DNA of 64,000 bases. Source: Phoronis australis (Eukaryota > Phoronida > Phoronidae). Position numbers and translations under genes: made by a program. The notes beneath the pieces are model-generated. The model saw only the letters and a program-made list of their open reading frames with translations, ran no database searches and was not told where the DNA came from. The stretch lies in assembly GCA_002633005.1 (NCBI GenBank), contig NMRA01000645.1, positions 1 to 64,000 on the forward strand, in the 5' to 3' direction. Below, piece after piece: positions 20,336 through 32,181 of this stretch (the first letter of the stretch is position 1; each line of letters opens with the position of its first letter).

Positions 20336-20339
20336 ATCC

Positions 20340-21475
20340 CAAAATCAATGTCACTAGTGCTCTAAACTGGAACGCACACCAAACTTCATCCACCAAGGAT
20401 CTCAGCCTCGCTCCCAAGTCTCACGATGGCGTTGATTGGTTTAGCCATTTGAGGCTTGGGGGCACACTACAGTTACAACAGGGTTTTGGCTGCCTACAAA
20501 CACACCCAAGTGGAGACCAAGAGTCCTTATCTCACGCCCTTATCGAGAATCTGAAAAAAAAAACAAAAGTTTTTTTGGCGTTTCCAACTCACAAGCACTA
20601 CTCGTGATAATTGAAACTTAATTCTGCTACAGATTTTTAATCGGCTAATTCACATTGGGAAAAAATACCGGCACACAAAAATAGGACCAAAAATACCAAA
20701 TTTGACAGTTTTCTCCCCAAATTTATTACTTCCTTGCAAGTGCTAGAAAAAATCTGACAACAGATTCAAAATTCTCGTTCTCTCTAGATTCTAAAAAAAT
20801 GATCATAGTACACCCCTTACCAGCTACTTTTCTCATTTAAAAGCACAAGTAAATCACTTTCATGGAACTTTTTTCAACAAATTTCTCAAACCTCCTGCCC
20901 AATTTGACACACGCCCTGTATTTAATTTCTAGAAAATGTCCTGTGGCTACAGCCTAACTGTTCAGTGCCACCCTTGGTTATGGGAAATGAAATGTGTCAG
21001 AATTTTGACACATTTTCACGGAAATCGCCGGAATATCACGATTAAAAGTTACCATCAACTTTGAAATTTTCTGCAGCATAACATAAAAATGAATACTAAC
21101 TGTAGCAATTAAGGTCTACAAATAATGTGATTCAAAAACAGAATAATTTTTATGATTCTATTAATAAACATGAATTGAAAACTGGGAGTAATATGATATT
21201 GGTCCTAGATTGAAAATAAGCACACCGACAACCTTTTTTCAAACAATTACCAACGCAATGTCTTCTGCTTCATGAATGACAGCAATAACGTCTGTGAAAA
21301 TAATTGTGCCTTTGTTTTGGTGACGTCAAGGAAACGACCAATCATTGCACAGAAGGTATTTCCCATAACTAAGCCTCAAATGGCTAAACCGAACAGCATC
21401 ATCTTGAGGCTTGGAGACGAGACTACCAAGGATCTCGGTAGACATTGCGAAACAGGCACAAAACAAATTCGTCGC
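20340..21475. mobile_element. Foldback element C, interrupted by a nested MITE
   Basis: GGTTTAGCCATTTGAGGCTT (about 20438-20457) is inverted at about 21374-21393 (AAGCCTCAAATGGCTAAACC). Alignment extends about 60 bp outward and, across the insert, inward into TTATGGGAAAT (20978) versus its inverse at 21360. This gives arms of more than 80 bp. No coding capacity. Outer limits approximate. Confidence 0.65.
20458..20972. mobile_element. MITE family B, copy 2, 515 bp, nested in element C
   Basis: Starts GGGGGCACACTACAGTTA and ends GCCTAACTGTTCAGTGCCACC. CTT flanks both sides (20455-20457 and 20973-20975), again a 3-bp duplication. Interior segments match copy 1 (for example ACTTCCCTGC / ACTTCCTTGC and ATAGATTCTGAAA / ACAGATTCAAAA). 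A further partial end, AGGGGACACACTACAGCT, lies at about 21477. Confidence 0.78.
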
Positions 21476-21499
21476 TAGGGGACACACTACAGCTGTTGG

Positions 21500-22110
21500 T
21501 TGCTGAGGAAATCTCTGAAAGATTAAATACCAGTTAAACCCGAGAGAGAAACTTTCTTTAAATCATATATAACGTGCATTGTTATATGACTGTGAGGTCA
21601 GCAAAGGCAGGGGCCGCTACCGTGGCTGACCACCGAGTAACAATAAATCAAATAGATATTAAGAATTAAGAAGAACAATGTAAACAACAACAGAAAAAGT
21701 ACATCTACAATGAAATAAGATACAATGCAAGTTTATTTAAAAACGTAAATTAAATGTATTTTACAAAGAATTAAACACGGAGACTATTAATACAAGGGAG
21801 ACCGCACGGTTAGAAAAGCATGTGACTAAGATGTACATTTAAGACAGGTAATCACGGTTACTTCAATTAGAACATGCACAACCATGCAGAACGTTACACT
21901 GAGAGCTGCAAGTACTTAACGTGAAGAACCTGTGTAAACTATGCGTGTCCATTTAGTCAGTTACATATCTCGGAAGGATACAGTTGTTTATTAGACACGG
22001 TATTTTGAACATTAATTAATTTTCACACCTCTTGGTGACTGATGAAATTGGAAAAATCGTAAAAGTAAATTGGCAATTGATTATGTTTGAATTTGTAAAC
22101 GAATTTTAGG
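21500..22110. other. AT-rich intergenic sequence
   Basis: No gene, repeat structure or RNA gene recognised; one GC-richer patch at 21598-21640. Confidence 0.35.
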
Positions 22111-22125
22111 CAAGCTCGGTTAACT

Positions 22126-22266
22126 ATGTCGTCAAGAAGAAGTGTTTGTTACTCCACTTGGCCGCAGTGCTCCTTCGATGATCCAAATAGTTTACCAAAG
22201 ACAATTTGCGTATGTACATTACCCCCATGTTTACCTTCCCGCAGTTGTGTAACATCAATAAAGTAA
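22126..22266 (+). CDS. Candidate 46-residue Cys-rich small ORF
   Basis: ATG at 22126 opens a 46-codon frame that begins MSSRRSVCYSTWPQCSF and ends PPCLPSRSCVTSIK, with six cysteines (positions 8, 15, 28, 30, 35, 41), an even number as in disulfide-bonded peptides. AATAAA (22257-22262) overlaps the last codons. A possible acceptor (GAATTTTAG, ending 22109) precedes it, so it could also be a terminal exon. There is no signal peptide in this frame. I do not recognise a family; chance is a real alternative. Confidence 0.25.
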   Translation: MSSRRSVCYSTWPQCSFDDPNSLPKTICVCTLPPCLPSRSCVTSIK

Positions 22267-22894
22267 TTAAAACTTGAAAATTAAATCGAAAAAACAGACC
22301 AAGACTTGGAAGTCAATCCGTCTGAAAATGCACGCCAGTAGTGCTTTTGTCTGTAGGAACACATTAACCAATCCATGATCCTCTGAAACGTTTGGTGGAT
22401 GCAGAAGCAGACAGCAAAATAGACTAAAAAATTAAATGGCCACTAAGTGGCTCAGAATACGTCAAAATACGTCCCAAAATGGAAAGGTGCAGTTGTTCAT
22501 CGTCACCTCTCTTTATACTTCAAGGCCATCAATCCACAGAACGCTAAAAAATTTCATTCACCAATGAAATATACACAAATTTAAAAGGCTTTAAGAATTC
22601 CTGTCGCACAATACTTTGACATTATCTATGAGAAATGTGATTTGTTGAGACTAGCCCCAACGTGGGTTCGATTACCGAATAATAGTTTAACCCCATTGCA
22701 AGAACGACTTAGAGAGTATAACCAAAATCGCAAGTAAATGGAACTATTTTCGATGCATTTTGTATGAAATGAACGAGAAATGCGACACGGGTGGTTGCCA
22801 GGACAATCATCTGATCAGTTAGTATCAGGAGTTCAGTGATTAAGAACCCCCGCAAAAATTTAGCCTATATCGCATTCTGTCAGTGTTAGTGTTA

Positions 22895-23020
22895 GTGTCC
22901 CTCGGTACAATTCTTAGGCTACTGTTTCTTGTCTATATTACTATTGACCTCCATCTGTGTACAAACGTGCATGGTGTCATCTTGTATGCTGATGACATAA
23001 TTATGCATCGCCTGCCAATA
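22895..23020 (+). pseudogene. Reverse transcriptase fragment (non-LTR type)
   Basis: The frame reads VSLGTILRLLFLVYITIDLH and, after a short spacer, GVILYADDIIMH. This is the RT palm: the G..LGPLLFL.YINDL turn and the catalytic YADD box (codons at 22985-22996) with normal spacing. The surrounding sequence has stops in all frames, so only about 40 codons survive. YADD plus LLFLVYI favours a non-LTR (LINE) source. Confidence 0.75.
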
Positions 23021-23484
23021 TGCCAGCCGGTAAATCATTGTCTAGTGAATTAAGCGTTGGCTGTATGCAGGCTAGCTCATACAGAGACATGGAACGCGAA
23101 CAATTCTTGAAGAAAGTACCATCTCGCAACGTCTAGTACAAAGTAATTCACTTTACCGAGTGAGAAAATTTCAAGAAAATATCACAAAATTTACAATTTT
23201 GAAATACTTCCGACGGAAAAACTCTGGGAATACTGCAGTGTTTCTAATATCCCTCACACACGATAAATGTGCACATGCGCTCACAATCAGTTGCTTTTAG
23301 TTGAAGTCGCTTGAGGTCCAATGTCACATATAAGGGAAATGTGCTACGTCTACGTCTTGTCATATCAAATAAGGAGACGTCCATATGGGATAAAAAAGTG
23401 GCGAGCACTAGACAGGTCGCCTCGTTTTGGCATTTGATTGGCATGTAGAGTTACACCTGTACACTGAAATTGAAAAGAATTCCT

Positions 23485-23715
23485 TCAAATAATTGTATTA
23501 CGTCCAAATAATTACTTTATGCCTCTATATAATTATTTTACGTCTCTAATAAGAATTAACTAACGCACGTAATTTAATCGCGTAAAGTAATTCTTTACAC
23601 TGTAAATAATTACTTTACGTCGCAAGTAATTACTTTACGCTGCAAAAAATAACTTTACGCTGCAAATAATTAGTTTGCGCCACTAATAAGAATTAATTTG
23701 CGCACGTAATTTTGC
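23485..23715 (+). repeat. Degenerate minisatellite, ~21-bp unit
   Basis: Repeats of TAATTACTTTACG(C/T)(T/C)GCAA type recur at least eight times with drift, some as TAATAAGAATTAA variants followed by GCGCACGTAATTT (twice, near 23570 and 23700). It has no open frame. The CpG inside each unit is retained. Confidence 0.75.
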
Positions 23716-23999
23716 GGAGACACTTCCCTCAACCGCCCACCATAAGACTCTTCGCTGATATGCTGGTACCTGCAGAGTTATAAAAATCAGTATAAACACC
23801 CGAGAATAGGGCTCTGCGCTGCTACGGGCAGCTAACAACAGCCCAAAGAAGCCGTGAAATTTGGCGTTTAGTCATCATTTAAACATTATATGTCTGATTA
23901 CGTTTTACAATTCATTGTTCATTGGTTCTTCCTCATGACACCTGCGTGTAGGGCTTTGAGTTACTGATAAATTAGGCCTAAACATTATTCAAAAACGTG

Positions 24000-24530
24000 A
24001 CCCCAGCGCTAGTGCAGCGTCAGGCCAATCAAAAACCTTGGGTCCTACTTCGTCTTCAACTCAGTTTAAAGGCCGGGGGTCTCCGCACCGCCCGACCAGT
24101 CCTGCTGACGAACTTTCCTTCAGGCTTTCATGTTTATTAAGCGAAAACATCTCTTAAAATTTGTATGTCTCTAACATCAAGCTTTTGGCAAGGCACTCTC
24201 CCACCATCAACATCAACCGAGATAGGCCCACCCGGCCGCGGCCGGGTTGAGCCTACACATCATGAGCAGTACAGGCCGGACGGGACCTGACCGCATCCTG
24301 AACTCTGGGATTTTATTTGCGACTTGCGCTTCAAGCCGGTCCAGGGCATACAGAGATGACTGAAACGGGACAACAATAGTATTGGGAGTCTGCGTCTCCT
24401 GCTGTCATGACGAAAGTGTGGCGAGACCATCAAGTTAGTGTCGCCGTACATCGTCCCTGCGACAGGTAACGAAAGCTGACTCAACTGCTCTCTTGCGGTC
24501 AAGACTGGAACCAATATATTAACAGGTCAC
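24000..24530. other. GC-rich intergenic block with a 10-bp palindrome
   Basis: GC-richer than the surroundings. ACCCGGCCGCGGCCGGGT (24230-24247) is a perfect palindrome. An 84-codon minus-strand frame (24260-24514) is low in conserved character and Arg/Leu/Ser-rich; I do not call it. Confidence 0.35.
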
Positions 24531-24775
24531 AAAATTAAATAAGTCATTTGCGCACCAAAACTTGTTTAATTCTAAAACGAAAATTTGACGGCCACTTCGT
24601 AAAACATTATAATTTTACTTATGTGGGTACAACCTGAATGATGTTATTTCGGTGCATTATTCAAAATTATCCGGCCTGCATATTCATTGACCTGTGACAT
24701 TTGCTTGACACTTGATAAACAATCGTCGTTTCGAGCGTGGTGTCTGAGTGTGTAGGAAACGTGCTCTCAGAGTAA

Positions 24776-24802
24776 ATGAAATTGCTTGATAAAGTGTTTC
24801 AG
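24776..24802 (+). CDS. Candidate start exon (ATG plus 9 codons, strong donor)
   Basis: ATG at 24776 begins a nine-codon frame MKLLDKVFQ ending exactly at a strong donor, TTCAG|GTAAGAG. The preceding 80 bases are more CpG-rich than the surroundings, as at a start exon. It ends in phase 0, so it cannot join the next candidate exon (27945) directly; an intermediate exon would be needed. No recognised product. Confidence 0.25.
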
Positions 24803-25009
24803 GTAAGAGTTTCAAGGAGTAGGTTAATCAGTATGGTTTTTACATAGTAGGGCTTAAGTGAACTTGTGGAATTGTGAACTCTAGACTTTGGAGAACTTGA
24901 AGACGTGGTGCGAGACATTTTCCCACAATCAACGTTTCGTCGTTCCAAGCAGTGATTGCCTGGCAAGTTCCACGCCTGATTCCCGCGAAGTCGCAGACTG
25001 GAGTGGAAC

Positions 25010-26860
25010 ATGCTCTTGTGACTTAAGATATTTCTATTGATTGTAAGTTCCCATCTTTTGTTTTCCCCCCACCCCTTGTCTAGTAAGAAGAACTAAATTA
25101 TAACAACGTCTGGCCACGAGGGTAGTGATGATTAAATAACACCTGATGGAAAAATCTCACCCTTTTTGAACTAAGTATACCCCTTCAAAACATCAGCCTA
25201 ATTAAATAAACTTCTCCATAGATGGATCCTTTTAAAGTGAAATTCCTTAAAATATCCCATTTTTGACAAAATTGTGCTCTACCAGAAACACTTAATGTGC
25301 CCAGGCCTGAAAAAGTGACACTTTCATTAGAATTTTTTCTGAAATATTCTTGCCTAAGTTTCTGGTGATTGCCTTCTGGGTGCACTGGGTGCACACCCCA
25401 ATTCATCAAGAATCGTAATTTTGTTCTTCAAGGGTTAATTACCTCTTCTTTTTGTTTTTCTGTAAGCTTCTTGCCATGATCCGATAAGGTAAGATGTTTA
25501 ATTTAGCTTTTTAAATGTAGTTAGCTATTGTGCCCATATATAGATGTAAGTGTGTACCTACACACAGCTGTAATCTTTTTAGGTATGGAAACTAAGCATT
25601 GTTAACTTGGACCAATCCCCGGCAGATGGTTTCATTTTTACAATTTCCACTCCGTGATACCATTTGGCCACATCGCAGTACTTCAGCGTTGGACATGTTT
25701 TGCTTTTGGTCACGTCATTTGCATACGATTAACACATGCCATTATTTGTCGCGATTGCCTTTGATTGGCTCGTAGGTAATCGTGCCCTATAATGAAATGT
25801 AATTACAAATTTTTGATGTGGGTGTCTGATTTTCCAGCTCCCATGGAGGCTTCAGTTACAAATGTCAAACCTGAAAATAGATATCTTTGTTGGATAATTG
25901 AGTTTCAGGGTCTTGAGTTCTCAATCAATAAATTTGCCATTTGTTATGTATTCTGCCATCTTGGGCTTCTTTGGTCTTGCTCCAGGAGTTGTCTTTGTTA
26001 GCTTAGGACAACTTGTGTTGGAATTCTGCGATATCAATACTTTATAATTAACTCTTAATTAACGTACTGTTTTCGTCTTGGGGAACAATCATGTTTCACA
26101 CTCAACTCCTAGTTTCCAATTTTTTACGGTACTTTAATACAACAAGCTCTTTACATATTCGCTGCCTTAATTTATAGTCCATGAATTTCGATAACACAGT
26201 CTGCCTGCCTGCAACTCTTAAGAAGCACTTTGGAAGTACATTCTTCTGATGATTCTTTGCATGCATGTAAAGTGATGTGCTCACATCTATACAACGCCCG
26301 TGGTCATTGACCCGACTTGTCAAATTTGAAACCCTATTAACTAATTATTTGGTGTAATTGCAGCTTCATGGCCAATAAGTGGGACTTTGCCTTTTTTACA
26401 AAATTGGAAATCATATATGAAAGCATAATAATTCATTACACCCAGCTTGATCAGGCACTTCAGTTAATATTTCCTCACCTCATCGTTGAACCTGGATGTG
26501 ACTGGGAATTGAAGCTCACAGACTTCTCCTTCAGGTGGCGCTGTTTGCTGTAGGTTGATGCAACTTGCTGTCTAACAATGTGACAAAAATCAATGTCCAT
26601 TACAGACAGGCATTCCCAGTGGTGACAAAATCTACGGCTTGCATCTTATGAAACTAGTAGAATGAATTGGATACTTATCGTGATTTAATGTGTTCATTGC
26701 TGGCAGTGTTTTAGCTGATTTCAGTGCAGGGTATTAAATTGATTTGGCAGATTGGCTTTAGTTTGACATTCATTGAATTCACAACATAAAACCACATCTA
26801 TCTGAGTTGCTCGCAGCTAGACTTGGTGTCTTTACCTTCAGAAAATTGTAACCTATTCCG
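25010..26860. other. AT-rich intergenic or intronic sequence
   Basis: Short open frames only (for example 25792-26001, 26368-26553), without splice-compatible context or family motifs. Nothing called. Confidence 0.35.
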
Positions 26861-26869
26861 TAATTTAAT

Positions 26870-27060
26870 CCTCTTATGATACAATCCAAAAGTATTCATA
26901 ATTCCTAGCTGGGCAGAAGTCAAAGTCATCTTCAGAGTGGTCTCCCCTGATGACTGAGAATGAAGGATAATTAATAGGAAAGTTAGGCGGGTGCGTGTGC
27001 TGTGCCATTTTGTAATTAGAGTTTTCTCGTCCTAATAGTTATTGAAAGTCATGTTTGCTG
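26870..27060 (+). repeat. Dispersed repeat E, copy 1
   Basis: CTAGCTGGGCAGAAGTCAAA, CTGATGACTGAGAATGAAGG and AGGAAAGTTAGGCGGG align with 31730-31900 (GCTGGGCGGCAGCCAAATTC, CTGGTGACCAAGAATGAAGG, AGGAAAGTTTGTAAGGTGGC), same strand. Non-coding; family unknown. Confidence 0.55.
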
Positions 27061-27944
27061 TTAACTGAGTTACTCATCATGACAGAGGGTGGGGTCTGGG
27101 AGAACTTCGGGAAATGATATTTTTCTGATTATTTTTGTCTTGCACTGTACATGCACAGACATAGCCACAAGGGCAGAAAAAGTCGTCCACAGGTCAACAA
27201 TTCAATTGTGGGTTGGCCCACATGTTTATTGCAAAAAGGCCTCATGGTCACCGCTCTCGTTTCGCTCCTTCCCAATGTCACCATTTTCCAAGTAGCTTGT
27301 TTCACTGTTTTCAGAGGGCTGGTAACTTCTTAATTCCTCTCCTATGTAGCACACTACATGGCGGACAAGTAAAATTTATTTTGTGTAATTTCTGAGCGAA
27401 AAGAAAACTTTAGCATTTTCTTAGCTTTGTTCGCGGTGTGCAGATGTCATAAATCAACATTTTGTGGAGTTTTTGATATTTACATTAAAGTAATCAGCCT
27501 TTGAAAAATATAGAACAGTGGTAATTGTGACAATTACTTTTGTGCGAAATATGTTAAGACTTACCATATATAGTTTTATGTATATTTATATGCTATGCAG
27601 CGCAAAAACATAGGGAAACTCCAAATCAGATAGTAGACATCAAGTCAAAGCTGTATGTACAAAGAAATGAAGGCATTAAGAAATGAAATCCATGCAAATG
27701 CAGTGAGTGGTGTGCTTAGCCTCATATGCATTGGTCAGCCGTGAAATTAATTGCATTAACACCTCTTTTGTCAATGTTACTTTTTCTAATCCGCCTTTGT
27801 TCTGGTTAAAAATCTTATTATCCTAATTGAACTGAGGTTATGATTAAATGTACCTTGAGATGTCTCCTTTGATTTGGCTGCTACGTGTAGGGATGAAAAA
27901 TGTTTCAGTAATCAATGGTTTACATAATTTTAATGGAATGATAG

Positions 27945-28032
27945 TGACGATGATATCGATTTTCTTTCAAAAGAGAAAATTAAGCTGGACACAGCCACTT
28001 TTGGGAGAATGACTGAAGTCCACAGTTTGAAG
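27945..28032 (+). CDS. Candidate internal exon of an unrecognised gene
   Basis: A possible acceptor GATAG precedes it and the donor is TTGAAG|GTGAGA. The frame reads DDDIDFLSKEKIKLDTATFG then RMTEVHSLK, with good amino-acid balance and higher GC than its flanks. It ends in phase 0, which fits the candidate exon at 32097. The acceptor lacks a strong pyrimidine tract. No family recognised. Confidence 0.4.
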
Positions 28033-28759
28033 GTGAGAATTTCGAAAAATTCCTGTTTAAGTTAAGCAGCATTTTGTCATGCGTTGCTGTCTGAAAACCA
28101 AAAATTGAATTGAACAAGACTTTTAACTCTCATAAAATCTCCCTGCTCACAATTATCCTTACCATCATAGGATTCTATTTCGTTACCAACAACATGGAAA
28201 CCATCAGTGACTCAACGAAACGCTTCAGAGTCGAGTCTAAAATCTTGAATTCGAAATCGGTGCATCTGCGCATTGTCTGTGTCTATCTGTCAGTTGGTCT
28301 TGTAATATTCCTACTGTGACGGAAATCTAGTTCCATTACCAACAGGAATATTGAAACCATCAAGAAAACTGCCTTTTGCATAATACGGTGATAGTATTCT
28401 ATTTTTGTTTCCAACTCGAGTCATTGACCATGAATGTATACATATGCTTTGCATGAGACTTGAGTAAGCAATGGAACTAGAACTTTACCATGGCAAGAAA
28501 AATTGTGAGACAAACTGTAAGAGTAAAAGGTCTACTTCTATTTTTGGTTTTTACCTAGATAAACAGGGTGAAATGTTCAACTTCAAATATATATTTAATA
28601 AGGAGTGTAAATTCACTACTGAACGGATATAAAACAATCTTAATGGATACATTACCAGAAATTTGAGCAAATATTGTTCAGGTCCCAATACCGCGATAAT
28701 AGTGCACATACAGGGGTACCCGTCTGTGTATACCCTATATTGGGGTACAGCTGGAAGCT

Positions 28760-28965
28760 TGGATACCCAACCATTTAGAGAGTGGACTCAGAAAAAGAGA
28801 CCCATGTCTAGCGATCGAGCTTTCATGAAAGGTCCGGCTTTCATGTCACCCTTTCCTAGGGATTCTCTCCAGAAAATCCTCCCTGCTGTGGGGATAAATT
28901 CCATGAACCTTTTTGTAGGAATTCTTGGAAGCTCAATATTTATAATACTAAAATCTGTAGATTTG
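28760..28965 (+). repeat. Dispersed repeat F, copy 1
   Basis: AGAGAGTGGACTCAGAAAAA, AGCTTTCATGAAA and GGAAGCTCAATATTTATAAT recur at 31025-31170 as AGAGAGTGGACTTGGAAAAT, AGCTTCCATGAAA and GGAAGCTATAATATTATG. A 103-codon frame (28663-28974) runs through copy 1 but is not kept in copy 2, so it is probably chance. Confidence 0.55.
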
Positions 28966-30109
28966 TGCTGTTAGAAAAGTGACCTTTTGTAGTTTCAAAT
29001 TCCTAAAGTGAACCTTTTTGTAGGGTGACAGAAAAGACACTCTTTGTTGTGGAATTTTATCAGTAAAGGCCCTCTTTCGTAGGGAAACTGGTTGTGATAT
29101 AATCAGCCTTCTGAGCGGCATGAGAACCATATGCCATGGGCATGGACGAAATTGTAATTTTCATTTTGCCCCAATAAATTTTATTATCTCAGAACAAAAA
29201 TGTCCTGAGACATTGACAGGTAGCTAAACAACCTTGTCTTTGATTTGGAGGTCTCTATCAATTTAGATTGAGGATAGGCATTTTCTCATTCTTCTAGGCT
29301 TGTACTGGTCAATTACAGTTCACACTTAGGTCTTTTATTCAAACCTGGCATGCTGACAGTAGGCCACATGGAGTGTATGGTAATTTGATTCTTTCCTACT
29401 ATTCTATTATTCATTCAAACACCACAATGGAAGACCACAGTTAGAGCAACACATGTGTTCAATGCAGCTTTTACTCATAACAAATTACACAAGCCAATGC
29501 AGTTGTTTTCAGGCATGACTGCTCTAAAGCAGGACTAAACAATCATTAGTTGTAATGTGTTTTCAGACCTTATTTCTTAGGGCCAACACCAGCAGAGAGC
29601 TTAGAACTCAGCTGGCTGCTTCAAGTGAAAGTTACCACACATTATCATTGTTATTAGTGTTCTCACAAACAATGAATCAAAAGCTCATTGATTTATAAAC
29701 TATGTTCAGTTGTAAACAGCCTAAATGTAGTACACACAGTTATAATAAACAAGAGAGTTGTTGTCAGGTGATGCAGTAATTAATTTTCATTGGTTATGGA
29801 AGGTATTTAGCTTACAGGGATATTCTTGAGCAGGTTTGAACCTGTGCTCTTTGGGTACACCTTACAATAAAAAGTGCCTTTTTTCAAAAAGTTATGCCCT
29901 GATCAGACTTTCCGTAACCGAAGTGGTAACACATATGAAACAGAAACCCCAAGGGCAATCGAACTAAGAACAGAGTCATGTTTTGCCCAACTGGCTGTAA
30001 GCTGACCAGAATCTTGCATTTTGGAAGTGTTGTGTTGCAATGTATTTGCACATTTTATTTCTTATGCATTAATGACGCAAAGGCACAGTCCAGGAATATC
30101 GCTGGGCAT

Positions 30110-30600
30110 TTTTGGGGTCTTCTTAACCCTTGGGGTCAAAACACCCCAGTATTATCTGCAAACCCCAGAAAAAATCTAGTCTTGAGCTGTGGATATGGTG
30201 CCCAAACTTTGTTGCACTTAAGAAGTTTAAAGAAATCATTAATTGGCCATTAATTTATAAGAGTCTTAATTGTTAACACAAGAATTTTTCATGTCATAAG
30301 TTGTATTTTTGTTCATTTAAAATTATGTTTTATGCAAGGTAGTGATAAAAAATTTGTATTCCTCCTTTTACTTTCATTTTTAAGGGTCTTCTTATACGTT
30401 GGGGTCCAAACACCCCCGTTTTATCTGCAAGCCACTGGAAAATCGCATCGTAAGTTGTGAATGTAATGTCGAGAGCTACTGAGCTATCTTTTGGAAGAAT
30501 TTTTCTTGCACTTTAAATAAATTGGTCGTTAATTAGTAAGCGTCTCAATTTATAACCATCTTAAGTTGCATCATTTTAATTTGAGTGGTGATTTGAATGA
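30110..30600 (+). repeat. Tandem duplication, ~268-bp period
   Basis: GGTCTTCTTAACCCTTGGGG, ACACCCCAGTATTATCTGCA (from 30117) repeat as GGTCTTCTTATACGTTGGGG, ACACCCCCGTTTTATCTGCA (from 30385). The downstream pair TTGCACTTAAGAAGTTTAAA and TTGCACTTTAAATAAATTGG keeps the same spacing. A further diverged GGGGTCCTCTTTTGG lies at about 30643. Confidence 0.7.
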
Positions 30601-30999
30601 AATAGACTTGAAACGGATGTTGCACTCAAAATTAAGTGTATTTTGGGGTCCTCTTTTGGACCCTCCAGGGACATGACTGGGTAACTTAAGACACTCCTAT
30701 TCTTCAATGGCAGATGATTTACAATAGAGTTACGCAGTCAAACCTTTTGTTCTCAAAAATGTGAATAAAGTCCTGGTTATCTAACTAATTGTGAGTACTG
30801 TCTGTGACTTGAGGGGGAACGTCATTGGTAAAACTACTCCTGAACGCCTACTCTTGTTCCTATTTTTTCCTACGTCTCACTTCACAGTTCTCACTTTTTC
30901 CTACTTTTTTGAAAATTTGTCCTACTTTTGTCCTATTTTTGCTTAAAACTGCTTGAAAGCCTGTCAACTGTATTTTTGGTAGAGGAGATATAGGTGGAA

Positions 31000-31170
31000 A
31001 TTTATGATACTCTTGCACCCTTGTAGAGAGTGGACTTGGAAAATGAGTACTCATTTGTACATAGCTTCCATGAAAAAAAAACGAACTTTCATAGGATTTG
31101 TCTTATAGGGGTCAGTTACTTAAATCCACAAATCTAACCCATTCGTAGGCATTTTGGGAAGCTATAATAT
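31000..31170 (+). repeat. Dispersed repeat F, copy 2
   Basis: Diverged partner of 28760-28965, same strand; see the shared segments given there. Confidence 0.5.
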
Positions 31171-31729
31171 TATGTTTTCAGACTTGAGTTTTTTCTTAAA
31201 AATCACAAATATACTATTTTGGTAATACCTCGTGTAAAAGTAGAATATTTTTAGAATTCCTAGAAGCTAATTGAAAACCAATGCAGAGTACGAAATGCAA
31301 AGGTTTCGTATGAATCCTATCCACCATTTCTTAGATTGCTGTTGGGAAGTATCCAAATTTGGACACATCTCTAGGGTCTTGTATGAACCATGAGTCCTAC
31401 TTTGAGAGTCCGGCATCATGTTTGGCAGTTGGTGAGCTGTGTTACCAGTCCAGATATGCTTTTGAGGGTATTAGTGACCTGTGTTAACTGGGTCCATGGG
31501 CTGTTTTTACATGTAAGGACTGATTGTGTGGTACTGAGTGAGTGGCAGTCATGTTGTTTCCTTCGTTATTAACTGCTGCCATGCTAATTAAACAATTGCG
31601 CTTGTAGTAAATCAATACAATTAGCAATTATATCATTCAAGACGAAAGAATCGTCACTAACGGTAAGCCAGAGTGATAAGATCTACTGGAAATCAATGGC
31701 TATTTGTTCTCAGGTGATGGTACACAACA

Positions 31730-31975
31730 AGCCAAAAGTATTCGCACCAAATGATCCGAAATTACCTATCATAACGGCTGGGCGGCAGCCAAATTCATTT
31801 TCAAAGTTTTTTCCCTGGTGACCAAGAATGAAGGGGAATCTACAGGAAAGTTTGTAAGGTGGCTAAGCCGTAATTAGTTATTTAATTTTTGTTGTTGACA
31901 GAATTGAGCCTTCTTGACTAGAAACTGTGTTTTGAACATTTACTTTTGTCTTAAAAGTCATGATCGGGTCAAATT
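31730..31975 (+). repeat. Dispersed repeat E, copy 2
   Basis: Diverged partner of 26870-27060, same strand; both end in an AAAGTCATG segment (27043 and 31954). Confidence 0.5.
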
Positions 31976-32096
31976 TTTGGACTAAAACCTCCACCCATTC
32001 AATCAACCACATTTTGGACGTTAAAGCATCCTCCACCTGCATATTTTAAATATGTCACCACATTCTTATCCTTTGTTTTGAATTGGAAATTTTTAG

Positions 32097-32181
32097 AAGA
32101 AATCGCCTGGAGTTCCCAGGACAGCCATACAGCCTTGGCAACTGAAACTAACCGGCTGTGACAAGCATCTTTATAAGCCTG
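32097..32181 (+). CDS. Candidate internal exon of an unrecognised gene
   Basis: Acceptor TTGGAAATTTTTAG, donor AAGCCTG|GTATGA. The 28 codons read KKSPGVPRTAIQPWQLKLTG then CDKHLYKP, GC-rich against AT-rich flanks, with Pro/Trp/Cys content that rarely arises by chance. It starts in phase 0, matching the end of 27945-28032 across a 4.1-kb intron. The next exon, which needs phase 1 entry, was not found. The joined product would be unknown to me. Confidence 0.42.

Noticed and set aside
28663-28974. 103-codon open frame as a gene
   Set aside because: It lies on dispersed repeat F and the diverged copy at 31 kb does not keep the frame.
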